A DNA stretch of 25,701 bases from an uncultured Gemmatimonadota bacterium. GTDB taxonomy: Bacteria; Gemmatimonadota; Gemmatimonadetes; Gemmatimonadales; GWC2-71-9. Positions 6,212 to 15,109 of this stretch are shown in pieces (position 1 is the first letter of the stretch; every line of letters starts with the position of its first letter). A model generated the notes under the pieces. The model saw nothing but the letters and a program-made list of their open reading frames with translations, made no database searches and was not told where the DNA came from. The position numbers and the translations under genes were made by a program. The DNA lies in the NCBI GenBank assembly GCA_946479805.1, contig CAMLHP010000016.1, forward strand, positions 1 through 25,701, in the 5' to 3' direction.

Positions 6212-7840
6212 ATGAACGGCATATCCAACATCCCTGCACCAGTCAATGAGCCAGTGCTGTCGTACGCGCCGGGGTCTCCCGAGAGGGAGCAGCTCAAGGA
6301 CGCCCTCCGTTCTCTCGGGAGCGAAATAGCCGACATCCCGGTGGTGGCGGGAGGCGAGGAGATCCGGGGCGCGAAGACGGTCCCAGTGGTGAGCCCGCAC
6401 CGACACCAGCACGTGTTGGGGAAGGTGCACCAGGCCGACAAGAAGGCGGTGGAGCAGGCGATCGAGGCAGCGGCCCTGGCCCAGCGGGAGTGGGCCAGCT
6501 GGCGGTTCGAGGACCGGGCCGCGGTGTTCCTCAAGGCGGCGGACCGGCTGGCCGGCGCCTGGCGCCCGATAATCAACGGGGCGACGATGCTGGGCCAGAG
6601 CAAGACCGCGTTCCAGGCGGAGATCGACAGCGCTTGCGAGCTCATCGACTTCCTGCGGTTCAACGTCCACTTCGCCGAGAAGCTCTACGCGGAGCAGCCG
6701 GTGAGCTCCCCAGGAATGTGGAACCGGATGGAACACAGGCCCCTCGAGGGGTTCGTGTACGCCATCACGCCGTTCAACTTCACCGCAATCGGCGGCAATC
6801 TCCCCACCACGCCCGCGATCATGGGCAATACGGTGGTATGGAAGCCGGCGGCCAGCGCCTCGCTCAGCAACTGGCATTTCTTCCGGCTGCTCGAGGAGTG
6901 CGGCCTTCCACCGGGGGTGATCAACTTCGTCCCGGGCCCCGCGGCCGAGATCAGCGACCTGGTGCTGTCAAACCCGTCGCTGGCAGGCATCCACTTCACG
7001 GGCTCCACGGCTGTATTCCAGTCGCTATGGCAGGCCGTGGGCAACAACCTGCCCGGCTACCGCACATATCCACGGCTGGTCGGCGAGACCGGGGGCAAGG
7101 ACTTCGTGGTGGCGCATCCGAGCGCCGACGCCAGGGCTGTGGCTGTTGCGCTGGTGCGCGGCGCGTTCGAGTACCAGGGGCAGAAGTGCAGCGCTGCTTC
7201 ACGCGCGTACATCCCGAAGTCACTCTGGCCGGCTGTGAAGCGCGACATGCTGGAGATGATGGGCGGCATCCGCATGGGAGACGTGGCCGACTTCACCAAC
7301 TTCATGGGCGCGGTGATCGACGCGAAGGCCTACGCCAAGCTGGCGGGTTACCTGAAGAGCGCGAAGCGCGACGAGGCCGCGATCATCCACGCCGGCGGCG
7401 GCTTCGACGACAGCGAGGGATGGTTCATCGAGCCCACCCTGATCGAGACGAAGGACCCGGGGCACAAGCTGCTCTGCGAGGAGCTTTTCGGCCCGGTCCT
7501 CACGGTGTATGTGTATCCGGACCGCAAGTGGTCCGACACGCTGCAGCTGGTGGACCAGACCAGCCCGTACGCCCTGACAGGTGCGGTGTTCGCCCAGGAC
7601 CGGGCGGCGCTGGTGGAGGCGAGCCGGGTCCTGGTGAACGCCGCCGGCAACTTCTACATCAATGACAAGCCCACCGGTGCGGTGGTGGGGCAGCAACCGT
7701 TCGGCGGTGCGCGCGCCAGTGGCACCAACGACAAGGCGGGCTCGATCCTCAACCTGCTTCGGTGGGTGTCACCGCGCAGCATCAAGGAGACGTTCAGCCC
7801 GCCCACCGACTACCGCTACCCCTTCATGGGAGCGGAGTGA
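6212..7840 (+). CDS. pruA: L-glutamate gamma-semialdehyde (P5C) dehydrogenase
   Basis: A 542-aa aldehyde dehydrogenase of the ALDH4/PruA type, which oxidises glutamate semialdehyde (from 1-pyrroline-5-carboxylate) to glutamate with NAD+ in proline and arginine catabolism. The N terminus N-E-P-V-L-S-Y-A-P-G-S is diagnostic of this subfamily. Active-site features are P-F-N-F (Asn 189), the general base in G-E-T-G-G-K (Glu 292) and the nucleophile in G-Q-K-C-S-A (Cys 326). The length matches stand-alone eukaryote-like enzymes rather than PutA fusions. ATG at 6212 is chosen; an in-frame GTG at 6164 would add 16 residues made largely from repeat sequence. No proline dehydrogenase gene is present in the window. 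The stop abuts the stop of the convergent gene. Confidence 0.94.
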   Translation: MNGISNIPAPVNEPVLSYAPGSPEREQLKDALRSLGSEIADIPVVAGGEEIRGAKTVPVVSPHRHQHVLGKVHQADKKAVEQAIEAAALAQREWASWRFEDRAAVFLKAADRLAGAWRPIINGATMLGQSKTAFQAEIDSACELIDFLRFNVHFAEKLYAEQPVSSPGMWNRMEHRPLEGFVYAITPFNFTAIGGNLPTTPAIMGNTVVWKPAASASLSNWHFFRLLEECGLPPGVINFVPGPAAEISDLVLSNPSLAGIHFTGSTAVFQSLWQAVGNNLPGYRTYPRLVGETGGKDFVVAHPSADARAVAVALVRGAFEYQGQKCSAASRAYIPKSLWPAVKRDMLEMMGGIRMGDVADFTNFMGAVIDAKAYAKLAGYLKSAKRDEAAIIHAGGGFDDSEGWFIEPTLIETKDPGHKLLCEELFGPVLTVYVYPDRKWSDTLQLVDQTSPYALTGAVFAQDRAALVEASRVLVNAAGNFYINDKPTGAVVGQQPFGGARASGTNDKAGSILNLLRWVSPRSIKETFSPPTDYRYPFMGAE

Positions 7841-8272
7841 TCAGGGCGCTCGGCTGACGCTCCAGTTGCCAGTGCCGACGTTCTCGCCGTTGGCGGTGGC
7901 AGTGAAGCTGCCAGCCATTGTCGAATCCGTGGTGGCCCCGGTGAAAACGACATGGGCGCCGTCCACGTCGGACGCAAGGGTGACGGTGCCGCTGCCGCGC
8001 GCCTCGAGCAGCAGCAGACCAGTCAGCTGCCGGTTGCTGCCGGTGGTGAGGACGAGGTCGCCCTTGGTGCCGCTGTCGCTGGTGGCGAGCGAGAACTCGA
8101 AGCCGGCGGAATCCTCACGGATATCGTCAGGCGTGATCTGGTAGATGACCGCGCTGCCGGTCCAGCGGCCGTCGAGTTCGCTTCCGCCGGCGGTCGGGGC
8201 ACCGCTCTGGGCCCGCAGCGTGGCCGATCCAGCAAGGATGATCAGCAAGGAGGGGCCGATCGGACTCCGCAT
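7841..8272 (-). CDS. Secreted beta-rich protein, unknown function
   Basis: A 143-aa product with a cleavable signal peptide (M-R-S-P, hydrophobic L-L-I-I-L-A-G-S-A-T, probable cleavage after L-R-A-Q or nearby). The mature part is rich in Gly, Thr and Ser with regularly alternating hydrophobic residues, for example G-R-W-T-G-S-A-V-I-Y-Q-I-T and G-S-F-T-A-T-A-N-G-E-N-V-G-T-G-N-W. This suggests a small beta-barrel or lipocalin-like fold. I do not recognise the family. ATG at 8270-8272 is chosen because GGAG sits about 7 nt upstream on the minus strand. The stop codon (7841-7843) directly abuts the P5C dehydrogenase stop, leaving no room for a terminator between them. Confidence 0.7.
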   Translation of the reverse strand: MRSPIGPSLLIILAGSATLRAQSGAPTAGGSELDGRWTGSAVIYQITPDDIREDSAGFEFSLATSDSGTKGDLVLTTGSNRQLTGLLLLEARGSGTVTLASDVDGAHVVFTGATTDSTMAGSFTATANGENVGTGNWSVSRAP

Positions 8273-8404
8273 GAGGCGCTCCGGTTGAGGTCGTCGCTTC
8301 CTACGGCGGCAGACCTGCACGGGTTTCGGCTTGCGACGCTTGCTGCTTCCTTGCGGTCATCCTAGTTTGCTCCCAACCCCTTTTCCAGCGCGGAGATCCC
8401 GCCC

Positions 8405-9523
8405 ATGTCCGAGGCCTTCCGCAGCTCCGACGAGTTCGACGAGCAGGCCCATCAGTGCTACAACGAGGGTCGCTACGACGATGCGCTCGCGGTGTTGAAG
8501 GATGGTGTCGCGGTATATCCCAACGCAGTCGAGCTCCACATCGGCCTGGGGTATGCCTATCTCGCACGCGAGGAGTACGCGTGGTCCCGGAGGAGTTTCG
8601 AGGTTGCGCTCACCCTCGATGGGGACCATGAAGATGCGCTGGCCGGCCTGGGCGAGGTTTTGCTCAAGATCGGCGACCGGGCCGGCGGAGTGCGGGCGTT
8701 CGACCGGATCCTCCAGCTGGGCTTCCACGACGATCACGACCTGATGCTGCAGGTGGGCCGGGCGCTGTTCCGCGACGGGATGGCGGCCGCCGCCCACCGC
8801 TTCTTCGACCTGGCGGCGCAGGCGCATCCCGATTCCGCCGATGCCAGCGCTGCCCAGGGCTACAGCGCCCACCGGCTGGGCCGCGACGCCGATGCCATCT
8901 ACTGGCTCAGGCGCGCGTTGTCGATCGAGACCACCCATGTCGAGGCGCGGATCTACCTGGCCAACATGCTGTACGAGCGGGGCGAGAGCGACGCCGCGCT
9001 GCATCACTTCGAGCGGACCCGGATTGACGATCACTACGACGAGCTGGGCATCTGGCGGGTGATCGAGCTCAAGCGGACGCTGTACCGGCTGCCCGAGTCC
9101 GATCCCGAGATCACGCCCTGGCTCGAGCGGCTGGAAGAGCTGGCCGGAGAGCCCGACCCGGTGGACATGCTGCTCGCCGAAGTGGAGGCTCAGCAGCCCG
9201 ACGGATCGGTGCGCGATCCGAACCAGCTGGAGCTTTTCGGCACCCTCTTGTCCGAGCCGGCCACGATGCAGCGGCGGCCGGGCCAGGTCGAGGTGCACCA
9301 GGTGACGACGCTCTCGGGTGAGCAGCTGCGGGGCACCTGGGACGAGATCATCCTCCTCATGAAGGCGGGGGACCCCCGCTGGAGCGAGGCCTCGCTGGCC
9401 GACTTCATGGCTGGACACGCCCGGCAGGGGCAGGCCGAGACCGGCGTGATCATTCCCCTCACGAGCGCCGAGGCTTTCATGCGGGGCAGTGCGGCGGCGG
9501 GAATCGTTCGGATCGTGCACTGA
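8405..9523 (+). CDS. Tetratricopeptide repeat protein
   Basis: A 372-aa cytoplasmic protein; no signal peptide or membrane segment is visible. Residues 1 to about 205 consist of consecutive TPR units (for example A-x-x-x-Y-N-E-G-R-Y-D-D-A-L near 16-28, L-G-Y-A-Y-L-A-R-E-E-Y-A-W-S, and Y-L-A-N-M-L-Y-E-R-G-E-S-D-A-A-L), a protein-interaction scaffold. The C-terminal third is not TPR: an acidic linker is followed by a segment with T-W-D-E-I-I-L-L-M-K near 310-320 and M-R-G-S-A-A-A-G-I-V-R-I-V-H at the end. I do not recognise that domain. ATG at 8405 has GGAG about 8-10 nt upstream. It precedes the M16 gene by 55 bp and may or may not share its transcript. Confidence 0.85.
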   Translation: MSEAFRSSDEFDEQAHQCYNEGRYDDALAVLKDGVAVYPNAVELHIGLGYAYLAREEYAWSRRSFEVALTLDGDHEDALAGLGEVLLKIGDRAGGVRAFDRILQLGFHDDHDLMLQVGRALFRDGMAAAAHRFFDLAAQAHPDSADASAAQGYSAHRLGRDADAIYWLRRALSIETTHVEARIYLANMLYERGESDAALHHFERTRIDDHYDELGIWRVIELKRTLYRLPESDPEITPWLERLEELAGEPDPVDMLLAEVEAQQPDGSVRDPNQLELFGTLLSEPATMQRRPGQVEVHQVTTLSGEQLRGTWDEIILLMKAGDPRWSEASLADFMAGHARQGQAETGVIIPLTSAEAFMRGSAAAGIVRIVH

Positions 9524-9578
9524 ATCAGGACGGGCGGCCTGCCGGGCCGCCTGCGCCGGGTAGGGTCTATCTTCAAGC

Positions 9579-12173
9579 ATGCCTCCTGCCCAGCACCTCC
9601 GATGGACCGCCGACGTCCGGCGCGAAGTCCTCCCCAACGGGCTCACGCTGCTGGTTCAGCGCGATCCCCACTCCCCCGCAGTTGCCGTGGTCTCGTGGAT
9701 CAAGGCGGGTTTCTTCGACGAGCCTGACGAGCTGGTGGGCGTCTCGCACGTGCTGGAGCACATGTACTTCAAGGGTTCCGCTCCGGCGGGCCCTGGCGGG
9801 GGGCTCGGCCCTGGCGAGCTGGCGCGCGAGACCAAGGCGGCCGGCGGCTACCTCAATGCCCACACTTCCTACGACCATACCGCGTACTACGTGGTCCTTC
9901 CCCCGGCGGGATTGCGCCGCGCGGTGGAGGTCCAGAGCACGGCGCTGCGCGGTGCGCTGATCGACCCGGGTGAGCTCGAGCGCGAGCTGCAGGTGATCAT
10001 CGAGGAGGCGAAGCGCAAGCTCGATTCGCCGGGCGCGGTGGCTCACGAGACGCTGCATGAGGTGCTGTTCGATCATCACCGGATTCGCCGCTGGCGGATC
10101 GGCACCGAGGAACAGCTAAGGGGCTACGGCCGGGACGACATCGCGGGATACTACCAGAGCCGGTACGTGCCGGGCCGCACCATAGTGGCCATCGTGGGCA
10201 ATATCGACCCCGAGGAAGCGCTGGCGCTGGGCCGCGAACACTATGGCGACTGGCCCGGACGCGAGACCATCATCGGCGGCGGCCCGGCGGAGCCGCAGCG
10301 GAGCGGCATGAGGGTCAGGACGCTGAGGGGTGACGTGACCCAGGCTGAGCTGGTCGTGGGCTGGCGCGCACCGGCGGCCCTGCACCCTGACGAGACCCCG
10401 CTGGCGCTGGCCGCAGCGACGCTGTCGGCTGGCCGGGGAGCATGGCTCTACCAGTCGCTGAGGGAACCCGGGATCGTGTCCGCCATAGGCGCATCGCACC
10501 AGGCTCCCCAGGAGGTTGGTGTCTTCTCCATTGGTGCCGAGCTGGCAGCGGCGCGGGTGCCCGAGGCGCTGGCAGGCATTTCCGACGCCGTGGACCGGCT
10601 CGCGCGGCATGGCCCCACGTCCAACGACCTTTCGCGGGTGCGCGCGCTCCTCAGGCAGCGCTGGGCCCGCCGGATGGAATCGGTGGACGGCAGGGCCATG
10701 ACGCTCGCCTCGGCCGAAGCCCTGGGCGGGCTGGAGCTGCTCGAGCGGGAATACAGCGAACTGGGGACGACTTCCGCGGACGAAGTGCGCGCCGCCGCGG
10801 AGCGCTGGCTGGCACCGGCTGATACCGCGGCGGTGTGCTACCTGCCGGAGGCCGAAGGCGCAGATCTATCCACCAGCAGCCTCAAGCAGACCTTCCGTCC
10901 CAGGAGCAATGGCCGTCCGCGGGCGCCGTCGGCCGCACCCGAGCTCATTGCCCTGGACAATGCCGACCTTCTCCTCTGGCACAAGCCGGGCATCCCGCTG
11001 GTGTCGCTCGGGATGTACGTGACCCGCACATCGTTCGACACACCCGAGGACGCGGGTCTCGCCACACTCGCCGCGCGCTCGATGACCCGAGGCGCGGCGC
11101 AGCTCGATGCCGCCCAGCTGGCGGTCGCCTTCGAGAGGCTGGGCGGGGTCCTGTCCTCGTCGGCCTCGGCCGACTGGGCAGGCGTCTCGGTGACAACCGA
11201 GGCGGGGGCCATGGCAGATGCCGCGAAGTTGCTGGCGCAGGTCGCAGCCCAGCCCACCCTCGCCGGCCGCGACGTCGAGACCGAGCGATGCCTCATGGTT
11301 GAAGACCAGGAGCAGCTCACCGACGACATGTTCCGTTACCCCTTCCAGCTGGCCTATGGAGAGGCGTTCGGCGATCGCACGTATGGCCTGCCGCCGCTCG
11401 GTACGGCGGAGTCGCTCGCGGCACTTGGCGCGGAGGATGTGAGGCGCTGGCATCGCAGCGTGTATGGCGGCGCGCGGCCGTTGCTGGCTGCCGTTGGCGA
11501 TGTGGATGCAGGCGCGGCGCGAGACGCGCTGGGGCGGGCGTCGGAGGAATGGGGTTCGTTCGCCAGGCACGCCGCCCCAGATGCGGGAGGCAGGCATGCC
11601 GCCGCTGATGTGACGCTGTCGCTGGGCGGCTCGCGGGTGGTGACGCGCGACCGGAAGCAGACCGCTCTGGCGATTGTGTTCGCCGGACCCGGCCGCCGCT
11701 CGCCAGATCGATGGGCGGCCGAGGTGTGGGCCGCCGTAGCCGGTGGCCTGGGAGGGCGGCTGTTCGAGGCGCTGAGGGACCGCCGTTCCCTGGCGTACAC
11801 CGTGCTGGCTGCCAGCATGCAGCGGAGGCATGCGGGGACGCTGGCGGCCTACGTCGCCACCTCACCGGAGCGCGAGGATGAGGCGAGGGAGCAGCTTCTG
11901 CTGGAACTTGGAGTATTCGCCCGCGAGCCGGTGTCCGAGGATGAACACGAGCGTGCGGTCAACTACCTGGCAGGCCAGGCGCTGGTGTCACGCCAGAGCA
12001 CATCGGCGATGCTGGGCGAGCTGGTGGATGCATTCCTGCTGGGCGGAAGCCTGGACGAGATCGAGCGCCCTGACGCGGGCTATCGCCGGGTGAGCCGGGA
12101 GGATGTGCTGCGGGTAGCCGGCGCGTTCGGCGACGGCTCGAGGGCAGAAGGAGTTGTGCGAGGAAAGTCATGA
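9579..12173 (+). CDS. M16 family zinc metallopeptidase, two-domain
   Basis: An 864-aa protein of the M16 (pitrilysin/insulinase, mitochondrial processing peptidase-like) family. The N-terminal active domain carries the inverted zinc motif HxxEH as H-V-L-E-H (His 57, Glu 60, His 61), and the distal Glu ligand should be in V-I-I-E-E (Glu 142 or 143). The second half, after about residue 440, repeats the fold (L-A-T-L-A-A-R-S-M-T-R-G, later G-L-G-G-R-L-F-E-A-L-R-D-R-R-S-L-A-Y) but lacks HxxEH, as is normal for the inactive half. R-D-R-R-S-L-A-Y matches the family's substrate-binding R/Y region. No signal peptide is visible, so it is probably cytoplasmic unless the start is misplaced. Its TGA overlaps the next start by 4 nt. 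Confidence 0.92.
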   Translation: MPPAQHLRWTADVRREVLPNGLTLLVQRDPHSPAVAVVSWIKAGFFDEPDELVGVSHVLEHMYFKGSAPAGPGGGLGPGELARETKAAGGYLNAHTSYDHTAYYVVLPPAGLRRAVEVQSTALRGALIDPGELERELQVIIEEAKRKLDSPGAVAHETLHEVLFDHHRIRRWRIGTEEQLRGYGRDDIAGYYQSRYVPGRTIVAIVGNIDPEEALALGREHYGDWPGRETIIGGGPAEPQRSGMRVRTLRGDVTQAELVVGWRAPAALHPDETPLALAAATLSAGRGAWLYQSLREPGIVSAIGASHQAPQEVGVFSIGAELAAARVPEALAGISDAVDRLARHGPTSNDLSRVRALLRQRWARRMESVDGRAMTLASAEALGGLELLEREYSELGTTSADEVRAAAERWLAPADTAAVCYLPEAEGADLSTSSLKQTFRPRSNGRPRAPSAAPELIALDNADLLLWHKPGIPLVSLGMYVTRTSFDTPEDAGLATLAARSMTRGAAQLDAAQLAVAFERLGGVLSSSASADWAGVSVTTEAGAMADAAKLLAQVAAQPTLAGRDVETERCLMVEDQEQLTDDMFRYPFQLAYGEAFGDRTYGLPPLGTAESLAALGAEDVRRWHRSVYGGARPLLAAVGDVDAGAARDALGRASEEWGSFARHAAPDAGGRHAAADVTLSLGGSRVVTRDRKQTALAIVFAGPGRRSPDRWAAEVWAAVAGGLGGRLFEALRDRRSLAYTVLAASMQRRHAGTLAAYVATSPEREDEAREQLLLELGVFAREPVSEDEHERAVNYLAGQALVSRQSTSAMLGELVDAFLLGGSLDEIERPDAGYRRVSREDVLRVAGAFGDGSRAEGVVRGKS

Positions 12174-13606
12174 CCACGCCCATGCCATTCCTGCTGGCTG
12201 GCAGGCTCGCCACCGGTGCTGCCGAGTGGCGCATCACCAATCCCTTCGATGACAGCGAAGTGGGCCGGGTAAGCGTTGCATCCCGCGCGCAGGTCGAGGA
12301 GGCGGTGACGCGCGCTGCCGAAGCGGCACCGGCGGCGCGGCAGATGCCGTCCCACGCGCGGGCAGAAGTGCTGCTTCGCATTCGTGAAGGGCTCATGGAC
12401 ATGAAGGACGAGCTGATCCGCACGATGGCGGCCGAGGCGGGGAAGCCGGTGACCGCCGCGCGAGCCGAGGTCGAGCGGCTGTTCAACACCCTGAGGGATG
12501 GCGCGGAAGAGGCGCGGCGGGTCCCCGCCGAGCTGCTGCCACTCGATGCGGTGCCGGCGGGCGCGGGCCGGTTCGGGCTGGTGCGGCGGTTCCCGCTCTC
12601 GGTGGTCTCGGGGATCGTGCCCTTCAACTTTCCGCTGAACCTGCTGGCCCACAAGCTGGCGCCGGCCATCGCGTGCGGCGCCAGCATTGTCATCAAGCCG
12701 CCACCGCAGGACCCGATCACGCCCATGATGCTGGCCCGGGTGGTGGCGGGAGCCGGGTACCCCGAGGGCGCGGTGAGCATCCTTCCGTGCGAGGTCGAGG
12801 ACGCCGCGCCGATGCTGGATGATCCACGGGTGCGCATGATTTCCTTCACGGGGTCGGCCAAGGCAGGATGGGCAATCAGGAAACAGGCGGAGAGGAAGCG
12901 CGTGGTGCTGGAGCTTGGTGGCAATGCCGCCGTGATCGTCGCAGCCGATGCCGACGTGGAGCGGGCCGCGAGCCGTGCGGCCGCCGGCGGGTATTCATTC
13001 GCCGGTCAGTCGTGCATCTCGGTGCAGCGGATACTGGTGCACCGGTCGCTGCTGGGGCGATTCGTCGAGCGGTTCGTGGAACGGGTCGGCGCACTCAAGG
13101 TGGGAGATCCGCTCGATGAGCGCACCGATGTCGGGCCCGTCATTGACGAGGCCAACGCCCGCCGAGCCGAGAGCTGGATCAGGGAGGCCCTGGATGGCGG
13201 TGCCCGGGCCGTGCTGGGTGGCGGACGACGGGGAACGGTGGTGGAGCCGACGGTGCTGCTCAATACGACGAGCGAAATGAAGGTGAACGCCGAGGAAGTG
13301 TTCGCCCCTGTGACGACCGTCCGGCCATTCGACTCGCTGGCGGAAGCGCTGGCGGAGGCCAACGCTACCCGTTACGGGCTGCAGGCGGGACTTTTCACCA
13401 GCGACGTCAACTCGGCGCTCGCTGCATGGGAGGAGCTGGATGTGGGTGGGATCATCGTGAACGACATTCCCAGCTGGCGGGTGGACCAGATGCCGTACGG
13501 AGGAGTTAAGGACTCGGGCCAGGGCCGGGAAGGAGTGCGGTACGCCATCGAGGAGATGACCGAGCCGCGCCTGCTCGTGATTGGCCCGCGCGAACCGGAC
13601 GCATGA
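12170..13606 (+). CDS. NAD(P)+-dependent aldehyde dehydrogenase family protein
   Basis: A 478-aa member of the classical ALDH superfamily, oxidising an aldehyde to its carboxylate or acyl product. Key residues are Asn 153 in P-F-N-F, Lys 176 in V-I-K-P, the base Glu 248 in E-L-G-G-N and the nucleophile Cys 282 in G-Q-S-C-I-S. The C-terminal P-Y-G-G-V-K-D-S-G-x-G-R-E-G motif is intact. The overall pattern (G-Q-S-C-I-S-V-Q-R, R-V-D-Q-M-P-Y-G-G-V) resembles lactaldehyde/glyceraldehyde-3-phosphate-like branches, but the substrate cannot be assigned. The ATG overlaps the M16 stop by 4 nt (ATGA), and msrB follows after 13 nt, so it is an operon member. Confidence 0.9.
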   Translation: MTTPMPFLLAGRLATGAAEWRITNPFDDSEVGRVSVASRAQVEEAVTRAAEAAPAARQMPSHARAEVLLRIREGLMDMKDELIRTMAAEAGKPVTAARAEVERLFNTLRDGAEEARRVPAELLPLDAVPAGAGRFGLVRRFPLSVVSGIVPFNFPLNLLAHKLAPAIACGASIVIKPPPQDPITPMMLARVVAGAGYPEGAVSILPCEVEDAAPMLDDPRVRMISFTGSAKAGWAIRKQAERKRVVLELGGNAAVIVAADADVERAASRAAAGGYSFAGQSCISVQRILVHRSLLGRFVERFVERVGALKVGDPLDERTDVGPVIDEANARRAESWIREALDGGARAVLGGGRRGTVVEPTVLLNTTSEMKVNAEEVFAPVTTVRPFDSLAEALAEANATRYGLQAGLFTSDVNSALAAWEELDVGGIIVNDIPSWRVDQMPYGGVKDSGQGREGVRYAIEEMTEPRLLVIGPREPDA

Positions 13607-13619
13607 CAGGAGGAACCGC

Positions 13620-14030
13620 ATGAGCAAGGTCAATGACATCCCCGACGAGGCCACGCTGCGTGAGCGGCTGGGGGAAGAGCGGTATCACATAGTGCGCGAG
13701 CAAGGCACCGAGCGGGCGTTCACGGGCAAGTACTGGGACCACCACGACGATGGCATGTATCGCTGTGCAGTCTGCGGCGAACCGCTGTTCCGGTCGGAGG
13801 CAAAGTTCGAGTCGGGCACCGGCTGGCCCAGCTTCACCGAGCCTGCCAGCGTGGAGGCAGTGGGCACCAGTCCTGATGACCGGCTGATGATGCAGCGTAC
13901 CGAGGTGCACTGCGAACGGTGCAAGGCGCACCTGGGTCACGTCTTTCCTGACGGTCCGGGTCCGTCGGGCCTTCGCTACTGCGTCAACTCGGCTTCGCTC
14001 CAGTTCGAGCCCCGGAACAGGCGGGAATGA
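13620..14030 (+). CDS. msrB: Peptide-methionine (R)-S-oxide reductase
   Basis: A 136-aa MsrB that reduces the R epimer of methionine sulfoxide in proteins, using thioredoxin as reductant. Zinc is held by C-A-V-C (Cys 49, 52) and C-E-R-C (Cys 98, 101). The catalytic cysteine is Cys 121 in R-Y-C-V-N-S. G-T-G-W-P-S-F at 66-72 and H-L-G-H-V-F-P-D-G-P at 104-113 are fully conserved. No MsrA domain is fused. The ATG at 13620 is set by an AGGAGG at 13609-13614; the longer upstream frame is not supported. It overlaps the following DUF2156 gene by 4 nt. Confidence 0.96.
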   Translation: MSKVNDIPDEATLRERLGEERYHIVREQGTERAFTGKYWDHHDDGMYRCAVCGEPLFRSEAKFESGTGWPSFTEPASVEAVGTSPDDRLMMQRTEVHCERCKAHLGHVFPDGPGPSGLRYCVNSASLQFEPRNRRE

Positions 14031-15109
14031 CCGGGCTGGCGGTTGCCGACAACGATGCCGACCTGACGAATGAAACTGCACGGGCGCGAGCACTGGTGCT
14101 GGAGCATGGTTGGAATGCCACCTCGTTCCAGATCGTGAATCCTGGCTTCCGCCACTGGTTCTCGCGGGACGGGGACGCAGTGGCCGGACTGGTGGATTAT
14201 GCAGGGGTGTGGGTGGTGGCTGGCGCACCGGTGACAGCGGCAGACAGGCTCGAGGCAGTGACGGCGGAGCTCGAGGCCGATGCGGACCAGGCCGGCCGTC
14301 AGGTATGCTACTTCGGTGCCGAGGCCCGGCTGGAAGAGGTGGGACGCAGGAGCGGCAGGCACACGCTGGTCCTGCTGGGTGCCCAGCCGGTCTGGGATCC
14401 GCTGGGATGGCCGGAGCGCCCGCGACGGGTGGCATCGCTCCGGGCTCAGCTGCACCGGGCGCGGAACAAGCGCGTCGAGGTGGGTGAGTGGCCGCCCGAG
14501 CAGGCCCATTCGAATCAGGCGCTGCGGCGATGCCTTGCCCAGTGGCTGGCAACCCGGGGACTGCCGCCGCTGCACTTTCTGGTCGAGCCCTCAACGTTGT
14601 CCCGGCTTGCAGCACGGCGGGTGTTCGTGGCCCAGCGCGCAGGAGTGCCGGTCGCATTCCTGGTGGCCTCCCCCGTGCCGGCCCGACAGGGCTGGCTGGT
14701 GGAACAGTGCGTGCGCGGCGATGGCGCGGTGAATGGCACGACCGACCTGCTGGTGGACGCCGCGATGCGGGCGTTTGCAGATGACGGGTCGAGATTCGCC
14801 ACGCTCGGCCTGGCGCCGCTCTCGCGCCGTGCTGACGGCGCCCTCGACAATTCGCCGCTCTGGCTTCGGGTTGCACTGGGATGGGTACGAGCACACGGTA
14901 GGCGGTTCTACAACTTCGATGGCCTCGACCAGTTCAAGGCCCGGCTGAGACCGGATCGCTGGGACCCCGTCTATGCCATCGTTGACCGGCCTTCTTTCAG
15001 GCCACGCGCGCTCTGGGCCATTGCGGGCGCGTTCAGTGGCGGGTCGCCGCTGCGCACCATTGCGGGCGGACTGGCGCGGGCGGTGCGCTGGGAACTTCGG
15101 GGGGCATAG
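14027..15109 (+). CDS. DUF2156 / MprF C-terminal-like protein
   Basis: A 360-aa protein resembling the cytosolic catalytic domain of MprF-type lysyl-phosphatidylglycerol synthases (LPG_synthase_C, DUF2156). These domains transfer an amino acid from aminoacyl-tRNA to a membrane lipid using a double GNAT fold. The C-terminal signature R-F-Y-N-F-D-G-L-D-Q-F-K-A-R-L-R-P at about 293-309 followed by W-D-P-V-Y-A-I is characteristic. An acceptor-like segment V-N-G-T-T-D-L-L-V-D-A-A-M lies near residue 233-245. The flippase membrane domain of full MprF is absent, so it may modify another acceptor or work with a separate flippase. The start overlaps msrB by 4 nt. The last codons and TAG are part of a GGGCATA tandem repeat. 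Confidence 0.82.
   Translation: MTGLAVADNDADLTNETARARALVLEHGWNATSFQIVNPGFRHWFSRDGDAVAGLVDYAGVWVVAGAPVTAADRLEAVTAELEADADQAGRQVCYFGAEARLEEVGRRSGRHTLVLLGAQPVWDPLGWPERPRRVASLRAQLHRARNKRVEVGEWPPEQAHSNQALRRCLAQWLATRGLPPLHFLVEPSTLSRLAARRVFVAQRAGVPVAFLVASPVPARQGWLVEQCVRGDGAVNGTTDLLVDAAMRAFADDGSRFATLGLAPLSRRADGALDNSPLWLRVALGWVRAHGRRFYNFDGLDQFKARLRPDRWDPVYAIVDRPSFRPRALWAIAGAFSGGSPLRTIAGGLARAVRWELRGA

Noticed and set aside
8357..9646. 429-codon minus-strand frame across the TPR gene
   Set aside because: It mirrors the TPR codons, overlaps gene boundaries, and shows no recognisable motif.
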